A DNA stretch of 64,000 nucleotides from Cololabis saira (taxonomy: Eukaryota > Chordata > Actinopteri > Beloniformes > Belonidae), in contig NC_084599.1 in NCBI RefSeq assembly GCF_033807715.1, forward strand, positions 31,518,125 through 31,582,124. Direction: 5' to 3'. The translations under genes were made by a program, and so were the position numbers. The notes below the pieces were generated by a model that did not search any database, was not told the DNA's origin, and was given only the letters and a program-made list of their open reading frames with translations. How positions within the stretch are numbered: the stretch's first letter is position 1; every line of letters begins with the position of its first letter. Of this stretch, positions 9,757 through 24,479 are shown one piece after another.

Positions 9757-12700
9757 TAGTCCAAATGGTTGAAGCAGTTTGTAAATTCAGCTATTGGATC
9801 TAATGTAGATTAACTAAACCTGATGCATTTGGAAATCATAAAGTAGTTCAAACCAATAACTTTATGACTTCCCCTTCTGTGTCACAACGTATCCTTTGTT
9901 GTGACACAGATCTTGGCGAGGCTGATTTTTCCTGAAACTCTAGTGTGGATCTGGATCGGTTTAGTTTTGAATAAGTGTTTTGTAGCCAAAAAATGCACAG
10001 ACATGAATATAACCTCATACAGTGACTTGTGTCCAAATCTATATTTACATTGTATGTCTGAGACATATTTCACTCCTTAAATGCTGCCTCCAGTAACATC
10101 TGTAAGTAAGTAACTATTAAGTACCACCAGGAACTGACAGATGATTTTTTTTTAAATAAAAACATTGTTGTTAAATGGCATGTGCTGATTTATAGGCGTT
10201 GACACATGGTATTAAGAAAGTTTAAATAGGACAGACAACATTGTATTAAACTACACTTTGTCCGGTTGGCAGGGCCACTAAAAACCTGAACCATATCCAA
10301 AAGCAGTAAATTGGCAACTACATGCTGTATAATTTGGCACAAGACTAAACATCTGGTTGCATGATTGAGCAACCTTCTCTGAACCAAAGAAATGTGTGGC
10401 ATAAATCAGAAACCCAGAGTGTCCGACACATTGACATCAAGTGCAGTTGCACTACAAATAAAAATCAAGACTGTGTACAAACTAACTTTGCTTCCCTCAA
10501 AACTGATCACCTATTTGATCAAATGTGCATTCATTTTTCATGAAAGTTACTTTTGTTGTACAGCTTGCAGTTTATACAGTTGCGATGATAACATGGCATG
10601 CTTGCCATTTTGTCATGAGTTGTAGGGGATGGTGCTGTCAGCCAGAAGGTTGAGTGAAAGGTATTGTTGACTTAATGTTAGTTATATAATGGCATTTATG
10701 ATAACAATTAGTATTATCATAGCTAATTAGTTTCATTCATTCAGTTCTGGAAGTTTTTTTTTCAAAAGTGACATGGACTGCAAATACCAGGACAAAATAA
10801 TATATGGATTCAAGTCAAACCCTATGTTTACACTTTCTGCAATATCTAACATTTAACTCTACCTTCATACATCAATTCTCAATTCTAGGGGTAACAAACT
10901 CTTAGCGGTCCCCATCCCGGATGGATCAAGGAAGTGATGTTTGCTTATGACTCCACACAGTGGCAGAAAGTGGAACAGGAATCTGTTATAATACATCAAA
11001 ATGAAGGCGATAGTGCTGAAGACAAGATAAAACCTCTGCAAGAAGATAAAAGCTCACAGCTAAACAGGGTTCAAAACAGATTAACTTGTGAAACTCTAAG
11101 AATCTTTGAAATATCGCCATCTTAATAACAAAAGGCTAAACAAATAAAAGAGAAAACAGCAAAAAATAACACAAACCTCAACAAGAAAGAAATGTAATGG
11201 AAGAAAGAAAGAGCAAAAGAAAGAAAGTAGAAACAGCAAGAAGGAGAAAGGAAGAGAGCTTCTTGCAGAAGCCCAGGGGGTATCCTGCTATCCCAGAATG
11301 CTGTGCTCTAACCTACTTTGGTATTTCTGTTTCTGTCTTTGTCTCTGCGGTGCTCTGAGTGGGCTATAGTCACCCCATACACACCATATCTCAATGAGTC
11401 TGCATGCATGTGCTCATGCATTTATACCTTTATGGAGACCAGATAAACAGAAAGGTGTGCGTGAGTGCAGTTTTGGGGGGGGGGGGTTTCAGATCTTTCT
11501 TTATTTTCACGCTCTCAGTGTGCGCATGTGTCTAAATGTAACTTTGTCACTAATATTCCTCAGTCCAGCTGTGGCCTATATGTCTGAATGTGATCATGTG
11601 AGTTATTGAGAGTGTATACGTACAACTAAGTGAACATGATGGTCTGATTGAGTGCAGTGGAGGTTGAGTGGGCAGCTGAACAACCAGCTTTGTTACCATG
11701 GAAACAAATGAGAAGAGCAAGGAAGCGATGGAGTCCATCTATTTATTTATCTGTCTGTTTGTTTGTCTTTGTCTGCGGTTTAATATTAATGACGTGAATA
11801 GTTGTAAAGTAATTCATTCCTTTATTCATTGACAAATTTGCTTTTAGATTTTCATCATGCTGTGTGTTCTTCCTCTCACGGACTGTAGATGTAGGCTATC
11901 TTGGTTTGTAGTTTTACATTGAGAGTGAACATCCATGGTTGCTCAGAACTGTCTTTATGGGGCCTTCTGGTGAAGTAGTGACCTATCAAGGGTGTATGAA
12001 GACGGAGTAGACTCTTTGATAGGATGGAGCAGATACAGAAAATAGATGGATATGCAAAGGTGCTTATATTATTGACGGACTGTTTTTGTAGCATTTTGTA
12101 GCAAAACAACGCATTTAACTGCAAATTCCATTCTGAACTGTAACTATGGCACTGTTTGCAGCAGTTATGTGTGCAATGTCTGCTGGCATAACCTTGATTT
12201 TTTTTAAATCTTTTTCACTTATATATTTAGCTCCTATTTGATCCCTGTCAAGACCTGTTATGTGCATTATTTGTGCAAGACCAAAATTCAAACATAAATT
12301 GAAATATTTTTTTGACTCGTCCCATGTGATTTTTAAAATTCAGCTTCAGTCCTTTTCTTCTCGCCATCTGCCACTTGAACCACTTTCTTCACAAAGTTCT
12401 CAGCTTTTATGCAGAGAATCTCAGCTGCAGGATTAAGCACACTGAAGGAAAACAACTTCAACAAAATCTGGATGCCACCTAACCTTTGTCAACACTTCAA
12501 CTAAAACAGTTTTAAAATATTCATGCCATTTTACAGAGTACTTCATGATTTATTGTGTTTTATATGGTATGAAACCTCAATCTTAAGTTTTCAGCCAGAA
12601 ACTCATTGATACCACACAGCGATCACTACTGGTGACGGCCAGATCTGGAATCAGGGCTCCACCTGCTGCATGCCCAAGGACACATACACACTCGTACTTC

Positions 12701-14977
12701 TATCATTGTGAGGCCTGAGCCAGACCCAAGGCTAAACTTGATTCAAATCTGAACTGTAAACCTAATACATAACACGTACATGACAAATAGGAGCTGTCTC
12801 AATTGTGCTTTGAAACCCACATTGTTCTTCACAAAGATCAACCAGGAACAACACAAAAACAGACTGCTGTCAGGGCTCTCGTCCTCCCTGTTCACAGGAG
12901 AAAAAGTCAGCTTACAAGAAGCTGGAGTCGTTAAAGCCCCGTAGTGACAGCTGATACACAAAGTCCTTCAGTCTGTCATAACCATATACGTTTTAAGTTT
13001 CTCCATAAATCGGATCTCAATGACTCATTTACATGGAAGCCTGCAACATTGTAAAACTTAAATGAACCCTTCAGAGCTGTCATTTCCATCATGTCACTCA
13101 TGAATCTCCATGCAGATCACTGCTCATTTCGGCTGCATGTACAGAAACTGCTTTTTTATGTGCTGTGTAATCTATGACCATCTCACTGTCTGCACATCTA
13201 AAGGCATTAACATCACATTCAGCATTTTATGAATAAAGAAACTGCTTATAGGAATATTCTGAGATTTTTTTTTTACCTCTATGTATGGATGTGTTGTATT
13301 GAAAAACAGGGACATATTTACTGCACCTTCATTAAGCCCGAACACCATGACTGTCAACTTCAAAACAGCTGGGATGTAATAACATTAAATGATCATCTAC
13401 AGAAAACAATAAAGTGCTTGTGTTTGCAACAGAGACGCTCAGAAATTTACTTTCGTGCCAAGAAAAACTCGTATTAGTATAGTATTGCTTAAGGAGAAGC
13501 CTCTGGAATTATTGGATGAGGGATGTTTCAAGAAGATTAAAGACAATGCGAGTAACTTTCTAAAAACAAACAGCAGTTCATGTTTCTGTATTTTCAAGCT
13601 AGATTAAGAAAATGTGCCACATTTAGCAAAGCTTTTTCTCAGGTCAACCTTCTAAAGTACAGACATTTGGATGCAAGAAATACAGAATCTAAGACAAATA
13701 TAATTCATGAAGAAGATGAGACTTCACACAATGCTTATTAAGAGCAATCGTAGAGGCATCTTATAATCTTCTGTTCAAAATAGATAATTCATTGATTGGT
13801 TTGATTTACAGGAATGGGTAAATTCTACAACCATGGTGAACGTTTCTGCTCTGACCACATAGATTATTTAATACAGTTAATAGTAAATGGAGCAGACAGC
13901 AGATGGTTTCCAAGAATATGAAAGCTGCCAAAGCAGGCTGGTCTCATCTTTTTTACATCATGGTTTCTCTCCACTGCTATGGTCACTCACAATTGTTATT
14001 ATTTGTTCACCTCCTTCCAAATCCTGTTTAAAAAATGTCAGGAACATTTTATATTAACTTTCCCTAATGTTCTAGTCAAGTGGCATTATAACTGCGTATC
14101 CACGAGTGTCAAAAAATGCCAGCATGTGTTGATTAATTCGGTTTTGTCCTGGAAAAAAAACGATTAAGTTAGATTTTATTGTGAAGTTAAAATTATAAGA
14201 ATAATAACTTCATTATTCTAACCCTCCTGGTTTCCAGCCGTCTTTTTAGCCTAAACCATTATTTCTGTGACCTTCATAAATCTGATTTTCTTTCCTAAAT
14301 GATTCCTCTCAAAAAGACTAGTGGTAGCTAACAGGAAAACATCAACCTGAGTTTACTTCAGGCCCTTTGCACGTGTGTTTATATCATGTGCACATGACCA
14401 GCTGCATACACTTAAGTCATAGATTTATGAAATCTGAGATGCATGACTCAAACTACTTTTTTTTTTCTTTGATCTTTTCTGAACGTCAAAATGTGCTGCA
14501 GAACTTCTTGTGTATTTTCCTTAATATTGCTGGTTAAACTAAGATAACTATTGTTTTAGATAAATGTGTAGATGTTGTCAACATTAATGTATAAAAGGTG
14601 TTCAGAAAATGCAATAAACCTTCACATTTGCATTTCTCAATATTCCAAAACAAATGAAACAAGGTAAGTCCAGCAAATAATAATTTTGTGTATTGTGTTA
14701 ACTATTTAAAATAAAGAATATGTCCCCATTCGTTTGCAAGACCTGCTTTATCCTTTTTGGGGAACCTGGAGCTCATCAAAACTGTGCGATAGACATGCTA
14801 CAACATGATTTAAAATCCCAAATTAACCCCACAAGGAAGTGTTTAGTTTGTGGAAAGAAAGCTGAGCACCCAGAGCAAACCAATGCAAAAACAAGGAAAA
14901 GCCAGCCCGTATTAAATATCAAAATAAGATCACTGTAGCGATTAAAAATTTCCTTTAGTCCCATCATGAGCTCAGTC
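9757..14977. other. Gene-free stretch
   Basis: Only short frames without recognisable domains are present. A G homopolymer lies near 11475. A 72-codon frame at 14720-14938 has two Cys-x2-Cys pairs, but it lacks splice context or a known domain and is not called. Parts are probably old repeats that I cannot delimit. Confidence 0.4.
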
Positions 14978-15475
14978 TTAATTCATGGTGCATGTCAATG
15001 GAGGACCCAATGCAATAATTACTAATTCATCGCTGCGTAGAACTATCCAGCCTCCTTCTCTCTTGCAGAGATCTCCACACTGTGTACCGGCATGACACCA
15101 ATTGACTCTCTGAGCCGCGTTGATTTTGAGTTGGTGCTTGCACAGATTGGTGTCTGGGAACTTAGCGAACTGGGGGAAGACCTCCGTGCCAATATGCCAG
15201 TAATGCAGCCTCATACACATCTTCAGTGACGTTCCTGTGGTCATCGGTATTTTGGGCCTTTAAACATCATTCACCCTCTCAGGGATGATTAAACCCTGAT
15301 TTGTGTCCCAGCAGCACTGGCACAAGACTCCCTCCTCTTGAGCCACAGCACTCTGGAGGCCCTTTCTGTTGCTTTCATAGTTGACTTGATCTTTCTTAGC
15401 AGCCCCATTGATCCAAAGCAGCGTGTACACCTGCATTGCGACTGGCGGGCTCCACACCCCACTTCTATGGGCTCA
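14978..15475 (-). pseudogene. Unrecognised coding-like frame broken by one stop
   Basis: On the minus strand a single frame runs from about 15475 to 14978 (roughly 165 codons), interrupted by one stop at 15260-15262. The composition looks protein-like, with several Cys (blocks such as GVLCQCCWDTNQGL and VNWCHAGTQCGDLCKREGGW). I do not recognise the family. It may be a retrocopy or a decayed exon of a secreted, cysteine-containing protein. No flanking splice sites were confirmed. Confidence 0.35.
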
Positions 15476-15513
15476 CAGACTCTTTGACGTGTCATTTAAA
15501 CCTTCTTCTAAGC

Positions 15514-16211
15514 CAGGGGTCAGCAACCCGCGGCTCTAGAGCCGCATGCGGCTCTTTAGCGCTGCCCTAGTGGCTCCTGGAGCTTTTTCAAAAATGTTTG
15601 ACCTTTTTTTTCCTTTCTTTCTTCTTTTTTTTTCTTTTTTCTTTGTCTTTTTTCCTTTTTTTCTCTTTTTTCTTCTTTTTTTCCCTTTTTCTTTTTTCCT
15701 TTTTTCCTCTTTTTTTTCTTCCTTTTTCCTTTCCTTTTTAATCTTGACATTTAGACTTTTTTCTCAACATTTTGATTTTTTTCTCAACATTTAGACTTTT
15801 TTCTCCAAATTTTGACTTTTTTCTCAACATTTCGACTTTTTCTTTACATTCCGAATTTTTCATGAAATTTTGACTATTTCCTCGACATTTCAACTTTTTT
15901 CTCAACTTTTCGACTTTTTTCTCGAAATTTTGACTTTTTTCTCAACATTTATACTTTTTTCTCAAGATTGTACTTCAACTTTAATCTTGACATTTCGACT
16001 TTTTTTCGACATTTCGACTTTTTTCTCGACATTTCGACTTTTTTCTCGAGGAAAAAAAAGTCTTCCCTCAGTTCTAACTAATATAGAAACATGCAGCATG
16101 TGTTGTCTTCATTCATACAAGACTTTTCATTTTTTGCGGCTCCAGACATATTTGTTTTTTGTGTTTTTGGTCCAATATGGCTCTTTCAACATTTTGGGTT
16201 GCCGACCCCTG
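15514..16211 (+). mobile_element. hAT MITE with internal pyrimidine minisatellite, copy 1
   Basis: The ends are inverted (CAGGGGTCAGCAACCC; the complement of the right end reads CAGGGGTCGGCAACCC). They are flanked by the identical octamer TTCTAAGC (15506-15513 and 16212-16219), diagnostic of hAT insertion. The interior is a T/C-rich tract followed by many imperfect repeats of about 20 bp built on TTTTTTCTCGACATTTCGAC. The outer arms (GCGGCTCTAGAGCCGC, a perfect palindrome, and a conserved right arm) are shared with the copies at 18.2 and 30.8 kb. There is no transposase. Confidence 0.93.
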
Positions 16212-18247
16212 TTCTAAGCCCTTTTTTCTGATACCCTAATGGTTTCCTGCCGGGTCAGCGCTGCAGCGGCAGCAGCTGGAGGAACAAAATGAACAATTTT
16301 AGTCATTTTGACCTATCACTGTTCTTCATGCTGTGGCTGATGGGGTATGTGGTTGAGGCTTGATGACACTGATGCTTTTCTTCATTGGAAACAGCCCCAT
16401 TTATCTAAATTGTGGTTTGGAAGGCTCCCAGATGACTCAGTCAATCTCTCTCTCGCAAAGAGAATTGATAAATAGATACATTTGCACAAATTTTCAAACA
16501 ATGACGCACACATATTTCCATGCAATTATTACAGAGGCACTTGAAAACACTTGACAGGGATAGAGACATAAAGAAAACTACAGTGAAAGCGGACATCGGT
16601 TTGTGGTCTGAGTGTGTATTCGTGTGTGGGGCAGCCCTCATCAACACTGAAGAGTCTGGAAGGCCTCGATCCTAACCCCGTCTCTCCCGGCGGATCTCCG
16701 TGAAAATGTCCATGGGCATCCTGTGTGTGGGGGTGGACAAGTGAGGCTGAGTTGTCATGTTTGGCAGGACATATCTGCATATTCTTAAACAAGCCTCTGC
16801 AAGTCTTCCCCCTCACTCAGGTGAACACACATGCAGAGATTTATCAAGCAAAGTAAATACTATTAAGAAATGATAACGGGATAACGGGCCGCAAGAGGTA
16901 AAGTGAGAGAGCAAGAGGGAAGACACGACGGCAGAATGTAAGAGAGAGAAAGAGGACGAGAATGAGTGGTAGGCAGGAGACTCTGTGTGGGTTGACTTTT
17001 TCTCTCCCGGGTGCTATGGTAACCCGCAGAGCTGCAGCTCATCAGAGGAGAGGAGAGAAAGAAATGAAGATAAAAAGGTAACACGGGAAGAGACGTGAAG
17101 AGGAAAACTAAAATATCACAGTCTCTTGGCTGCTCACAAAACTCTCGCAAAGCTTAATCAATTGACTCCTATTCCAGGATACCACTGTTTTCTTCTTCTT
17201 AGTGCACATGGACATAAAAATGACTGCTCATCCTCACACAAACATATAATTGGCAAGGTTGTCCACATGTTCAAAGCATCATAGTGTCACAGGAGCATTT
17301 CTTTATGCCATCCTGGAAACAAGTATTTCATGATATTTAAACAAACCCTTTTTTTTTTCATCTCTAATCCTCCAACTCAATCCAAATGAAAAGTCCTTGA
17401 ACGATTTTGAGTCAAATTAGGCCCAAACCTGGCTCTCTGGCGTTCCAGTCCGTGTTGAAATGCCACTTAACTCCTTCTAGGATTTCAAACCGGTAGTTCA
17501 ATATCAGGTTTGTGACATTTGGTGTTATTTCAAAAAACAAAGATGTTCTGTACTGTGATTTCCAAAGGGAAACATAACGTGTGGCGATTGCAATATCTGA
17601 GCATGCATGACAGTCTCAAACAATCTCAGTCTCACAGTCTCAAACAATGCAAACGTAGACATGGCATGATTTCGAGGTCAGGCTGGGCTGTAACATCAGA
17701 CTAATCTCACCAGAACATGTGTTAGAGCTGCTTTTCTAACAAGTCGACAATGTAGTTGTGTCATTGCAATAAGGAGTGAGACGGTAATGGATCCCAAGGT
17801 TGTTGTTTTCTTTCAGGCAGGGATCGTGGGGCATGACAGGGATTATGAACTCATAAAGAAAAGCTTCAAATGATGAAGCCACAACGATGTAATATGTACT
17901 AATATATGGACCTAACAAAGCACATTCCCATGATGTCTCTGGAAAAACGCAGCACGGCATTACAGAAGAAATAGTAATCTCTTTCATGAAAGTTCATAGA
18001 TTCTCTTCTTCTGTATTTTAATGTAAGCATTTGAACCAGAATAAACACTCATGGGATGTGGAAAATGAATATGATGACATAGAAAGATGTGTGACTGCGC
18101 TTTTAACAAATTAAAAACTTAACTGAGCCACACACATAAGTGTAAGGAACAGATTAGAGAAAAACTTTATTGTGAAACTAAAAAAATTTGCGCTCAACAC
18201 CTACTTAGCTATTTAACAATCCAGACTGAATATTATTAGGTCTAGAA
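16212..18247. other. Gene-free stretch
   Basis: No recognisable coding sequence. Around 17615-17650 a short phrase (CAGTCTCAAACAAT) is duplicated. Nothing else is supported. Confidence 0.4.
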
Positions 18248-18864
18248 CAGGGGTCGGCAACCCGCGGCTCTAGAGCCGCATGCGGCTCTTTAGCGCCGCC
18301 CTAGTGGCTCCTGGAGCTTTTTCAAAAATGTTTGACCTTTTTTTTTTCCCCTTTTTTTCTTCATTTTTTCTTTTTTTCCTTTTTTCTTCTTTTTTTCCTT
18401 TATTTCTTTCTTCTTTTCTTTCTTCTTTTTAATCTCGACATTTCGACTTTTTAACTTTTTTCTCGAAATTTTGACTTTTTTCTCGACATTTCGACTTTTT
18501 TCTCGACATTCCAGCTTTTTTCTCAACATTTTGACTTTTTTCTTGACATTTCGACTTTTTTCCCAAAATTTTGACTTTTTTCTCAACATTTCGACTTTTT
18601 TCTTGACATTTCGACTTTTTTCTCAAGATTGTACTTCAAAATTAATCTTGACATTTCGCCTTTTTTCTCGACATTTCGACTTTTTTCTCGAAGTGCATAA
18701 TGAAAAAAAAAATTTTCCCCAAGTTATAACTAAGCATGTGTTGTCTTCATTCTAAGGCTGATACAAGACTTTTCATTTTTCATTCATTGCGGCTCCAGAC
18801 ATATTAGTTTTTTGTGTTTTTGGTCCAATATGGCTCTTTCAACATTTTGGTTTGCCGACCCCTG
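18248..18864 (+). mobile_element. hAT MITE with internal pyrimidine minisatellite, copy 2
   Basis: It has the same termini as copy 1 (CAGGGGTCGGCAACCC) and the same orientation, flanked by a perfect 8-bp duplication GTCTAGAA (18240-18247 and 18865-18872). It is 617 bp long and differs from copy 1 mainly in the number of TTTTTTCTCGACATTTCGAC-type units. No coding capacity. Confidence 0.93.
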
Positions 18865-20693
18865 GTCTAGAAGCACAGTCCATAGCATTTTGAGAACCAT
18901 GAAAACAAAAATGAAAAAAAATAATTTAAAAGGATGATATTTTGAGGCTGGGTGATGGTACTGGTTAACCAGTTTGTCTCCTGCATGTTCCAGTACTTTT
19001 TCTTTCGTTATAGATTAAACAAATAGTGTAAGTTTAGTTTTACACACTTTTATGTTGTTGTTTTGTGTGTGTTCTTTAATTCACTGTTTGGTTAAGTTTA
19101 TACATCAAACCACAATCCTAGGTTAGGGAGCTACGTGGTCATTGATCCACAACGCCTTGATCATCTTGCTTTGTTTACCATGCATTCTTTCTTCTGATCT
19201 AGCAGATCACAGATTCTTTTGTTTTACAAAAGACACAAACACAGTGCAAGAAATGAAGAATCCTCCAACTTAAATACTTGAATATATTCAGAATGCATGC
19301 ATGCAGAATGTATGTCAAAATGCACGCATAAATATTTAACAGACTGAAAACAAGGATAGAGTGAACTTGGAGGTCAAACTTTTTTCTCAAAACTTCTTAA
19401 TTTAGGATATTCATTACTGGAGTTCTATCCTCTTCTTAGGTGAAGACCATCACATTTTACAAAAACATTCCTAAACCCCATAGATTATTCACATTTGTGC
19501 TGTTCATTAATGTATTTAAACACTTAGGATTTCTGGTGACTTCCAAACTTATCTGTTTGAACAGTGAACGTTCTACCAGTATGTTCGTACTTAGCTTTGC
19601 ATTGCTGAGACAAACATGACAAAATGACAAACATGAGACAATAACAGCGCAGCATCCTACCAGATTGACCATAAAACATCACACTGAGCGAACATCTGTT
19701 AAGACATTTGTTGTTTCTCTATTCTCTAAACTGCAGTCTCTCTAAGTGGGTTTTGAGTTTATGTTGGCGGATAAGATTAGATGCAGAGGCGCACACATAA
19801 ATCAGGTGGATTTCCACCCCTGCAGCTACATTTTTAGATGTTCAGTCAGGCATTTTAGCAGTTCAGCCTCACGTACATTGGCTTGATTCTGAGTTTTTGG
19901 TCGCCTGATTTGTCTGAGTGTAAGTAAGAAAGTGGTTTGTATTGTCGTTTTGTGTCTGTACTAGTTAGTCTGTTTTCTTTTGCATCTTTACATGTGACAA
20001 AAATACATATGTATGGCTATTTCGTGGGTTTGCGCTGTAGTTTTCTGTAGATTTCTTGGCTTTCTATAGGCACACTTTGACCAAAACTGAAATGCTGTAA
20101 GACTTTAAAAAAAAAGTCTATAAAGTGTTTTTTTAAGTGTTTCTCCTTTGTGTTACGATTTGTCTATATATGCGTTTTATTTTGCCTTTTCTCTCTGTTT
20201 TTCTGTTGTTTTGTGACAATTTATGACAATCTTTGTAGTTTTGTTTTTCTGCCGTCACTTTGTAGTCATTTAGTGGCTCGTTCCAGTTCCTCTTTGTGGT
20301 AATCGAGGAGTCGTTTTAGGTTTTACCTTTGTGTTGTTAGTGTCTCTCGTGGCTATTTCAGTTGTTTGTTGTCATCCCCGCTGTACCAGTGTGGCTGTTT
20401 AGTTGACTGATGTAAAATATTATGTAAAATCAAACCAGACTCAAAGGGCTCTCAGCAGGCCTTTTCAGTCATCTATAATTCTAATCAGCCAACCACCGGT
20501 GGTGGAATATGCAACATGTCTTAACCACCATGCCACAAAGCATACCAGGGAACATCACTCAGTCCAAATAATTTGCCTGTAATATGATTTGCATGGAGAA
20601 CGGATCTGAAAATAAAATTAGGATATATTTCTTTTTTTTCTCCCTTGTCTGCATATATATTAATGGTTTATACCATACTGGTAAGAACCTAAA

Positions 20694-20695
<2 letters not shown>
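18865..20695. other. Gene-free stretch
   Basis: AT-rich sequence with no domain-bearing frames and no repeat boundaries that I can place. Confidence 0.4.

Positions 20696-20768
<73 letters not shown>
20696..20768. repeat. (AT)n microsatellite
   Basis: An uninterrupted AT dinucleotide run of about 70 bases. It generates spurious Ile-Tyr frames on both strands. Confidence 0.95.
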
Positions 20769-20770
<2 letters not shown>

Positions 20771-23700
20771 ATATTTTTAAATATGTCACATATATGTATT
20801 TAATTAATATATATATATAAATATATACCAACATACATATCCATTTTTCTTTTCTTTTTTGTGGGGGGGAGGGGGGCGGTGTATATAGGTTATATATCCT
20901 ATTATATATAGGATATATTTTCTAGCTAGAAAATATTCAGGGATGGCGATGCAAAGTCTTGGAATTACGGAGAAGCAAGAAGTTTTGCTTACGAGTAACA
21001 ACAAAAGCAGAGGTGAGAGGTAAAGCAATCAATGCATGCATTTAAATTTGTGGCTAAAAAGATTTCATGTAAACTAAGAATGGTATTTTATGAGGACAGT
21101 TATTACAGACCAAGACTCAATTGGATAATAATTGGACTGAAGTGGACTCTGTTTAGTTGGATGAGCATTAAACTTTACTACATTTGTATTTTTTGGGGAC
21201 TTTCAGATTACTTTTGAGGTTAACTCAGTTTATAAAGAATTATAAAAGATGATTTGGTCACATGAAACTCAGAATAAAGAAGTGATATTCAGAAAGCCTG
21301 ATTATTGAAAGCGAGTATCAAAACCAAAGCAGAGTGGTCTTCAGTGCCATGACAGAACAGAAATTCGAATTATTGCTTTAATCCGACTGAAGTTTTAAAA
21401 GTCATATAGGCCTATACACCTTAGTCGGACTGTAGTCGAACCGAACTGGAGTTCTTGAAATCAAGCTATTAGAGCCTGATAAAGTGGTTCTAAATTGAAC
21501 TTTTCCTGAGTATATGCAAACCACGGCTTCTAGAAATTACGAGATTGCAGAAGCAAGAATAACGGCAGTCACAGCAAGACAACAACACAGTAGCAGAAGA
21601 AGAAGAAAAAGAGCTGCTGCATTGCTGGCGTCCATATCGTCACGTGTTGTTGTTCTAACTAACCGGAAAAATGCAGATGTTAAAGGGCGTGTAGCGCCAC
21701 CTGGCGTCCCGGAGTCAAACGCACCTCACTCAATAATTCGATTCTCTTCCTGCGTGTGTATACTAATTCTCCGAAACTCCAGTTTAATCCTTAGCTAGAT
21801 TCTTGCCAATAGCTCGATTTAGATGTATTTTAGATGTAACCGCACTGGTTGATTCAGTTGGACAACAACAGATTCTGATTATCTGAAGCTGCAGGACAGT
21901 CACACACACTGAGTTTGACCTCTCCCTTCTTCAGTGCTTATTGTTGGACAATTGACAATTGTAATTTGAGTCATTCTCTTCAAGTCTCACGGATTTGTAT
22001 CATATTTCAAAGCTTGACAAGCTCTGTCTCTCTCATCTGTCCTTCTTAGTCCTCCACCTCCTTGTGTTTTTGTCTCTCTCCTCTCTTTGCTCATTTCTCA
22101 CCATTTCATAATTCTGCTGAGAATGATGCAACTATCCAGTAACTGTACAGATGCACAGTGGATCTGAAATCACACTACTTAGAAAATACTTTATCTGCAC
22201 GGCATTAGATCAATCACAAAAAAGCACCTTTCCAGTGGGTTTTCCCCTCATTCCTTGTATTGCAATCCTTTTTACTGTGTGTATATGTTGGTCAGGACTT
22301 AAACTTGATTGATATACTCATGCTCTATTGGTTTTTTATTACAAGAGAAGTGTATCTGGGTGTTTTCTGCTGTCAGTCACTAATCTTTATGAAGTATAAA
22401 ACAACCACAATGATGTATCATTTCCACTCCAACAGGTCAACTCTAACAGCAGACTCAGGGAAGCTCTTTAATGAGACAAAGCATCTGTTTATCAGTCCTT
22501 AAGTTGAGCCAACTGTCATTTACCCCATGGCTGTGTGACAGCGGCTCAAAGATATATTTTTTTCTATAGCAACATGTCATAATTCTTATTCTGAATAACT
22601 TATTTTGAATCTGCATCCCTATATATTTGATTGAACTACTATTTTCAAAAAAACATTATACTTTTTTTACACTGTTATTAAACTCCACCAGAGGATGCTT
22701 CCTCACACAATCATATAAAAAACTGCAATCAGGGAAAACAGACTGCAATATAATGCATTTTCCATTTTAAAATGAATCAAATCCACATCGACATTATCAT
22801 TAAAACTCTATTCCCATTTCCATCCCCATTACACTACCATGAACAGATATCACACGATTGTCGATTCTCACTGGACAAACACGCAACTGAAAAACAGGCT
22901 GAAAACTCTGCTAGAAATAACCTTGAACACTACTCTTACAATGGCTCTCATCGTGTGCAGGTAGGAAGTTGCAGTGCAGACTTTAGCTGCATAGCAGCTG
23001 ATACCAAGGACAACAAAGTCAGCGACGCTTGCTCTTCAGTCTCCATGTTGTTGTTGTTGTTCTCTAATTGTTAAGACAATTCTGTGTTTTCCCCCACTGA
23101 CGATCATATGATGAGGGCTTGGTGAATCAGGGAAGGATACACGATGACCCAGACGTGAAAATCGTGCAGAAAATTGGTGTAACAGCAGCATTGTCTCCAA
23201 ATGCTTTTGGTTTTTTTCATCCATATCATACTGCAGTAATTGCATTTACAAACTTAAATAGGGTCTGCAGCAGATAAAAAAGGGGACCATTTAAATCACA
23301 ATACAATTATAAAACAATTATCATCTATTATGTCTTTATTGAACACCACCGTTAAACAGTCACAGTTCTGGAAGAAAAGGTAAGCAAATCTTTAGTCTAA
23401 TTATTTCTATAAAAACTAATTGGAATTAATAGTTTGCACATTTAGACTCCAATTAATGAGTAAGATTTGAGGTATAGCTCAATATGTCGCTTGATATTTA
23501 GAAGAAAACACATCTCTGAAATGATCATGAGATTTAGATCTTCAAAAGGTCGAAAATTGATACAAAGTAATGTCAAAGTGTTTAGGCACCCTTTGGTCCA
23601 ATTCAATTCAATTCAATTTTATTTATATAGCGTTTAATAAAACAGATGTTGTCTCTAGACGCTCTCCAGAGACCCAGAACATGACCCCCGAGCAATTATT

Positions 23701-24479
23701 ACATAAACAATGGCAGGCAACATGTCCAGAGCTGGACACGTTGAAAAGAAAGACAGTTTAGTACTGTGGGTGCTCTTCGTGAATGTGGGTGGCCAGCAAG
23801 GATGACTCCAAAGGCACAATGCATCCTCACTGAGATAAAGAAGAACCGAAGACGTCACTTGTACCGGCAAACGTCTCTGTTCACGAGTCTACCGAATGTA
23901 AATCACTAAACAGGCAGGGTGTCCATGCCAGAACACCATGGAGGAAGCTGCTGCTCTAAAAAAATGCATTGCTGTGTGCCTGACGTTCGCCAAAGAGCAT
24001 CAATCTGAAACACTACTAGGAAATAATTGTATTGACTGATAAATACAAGTTTAATTGTTCAGGAAGACAACTCAACAAAAAAAAAGCACACCTCAAAACA
24101 CCAAAATATCATTCCAGTGTAACATCATCGTTATCCTACAGGATAATGTCGGGGTGGCTCTTCACCAAATGAAGCATATATTTGGTTATCCAGTACAACA
24201 ATGACCATTACAACATTACAGTGTAAATACACCACAGACCGAGATACTGGGGAATGACCTGAAGAGAGCAGTTCATGCCAGAGATCCTACAAACATGTCT
24301 GAGTAAAGACGAATGGTCAATAAAATCCTTGGGAACGCTGTGCAGGTCTGATTCAGAGCTACTGAAGGTGCTTGGTTGAAGCGCCTGCTGCGAGTGATGG
24401 TAAGAGCAGCTATTAACCACTGGCAAGCACACAGTGTAATATCAGAAATACCACTATCAATATCAGGAACAGCAACATC
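20769..24479. other. Gene-free stretch with a fish LINE/SINE tail fragment
   Basis: Near 23598-23720 the sequence CAATTCAATTCAATTTTATT followed by an ATATAGCG-type tail and AGACGCTCTCCAGAGACCC resembles a common fish retroelement 3' end. A reverse-complement relative lies at about 53125-53226. The rest shows no recognisable genes. A 94-codon frame at 21514-21798 has no known domain. Confidence 0.45.
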
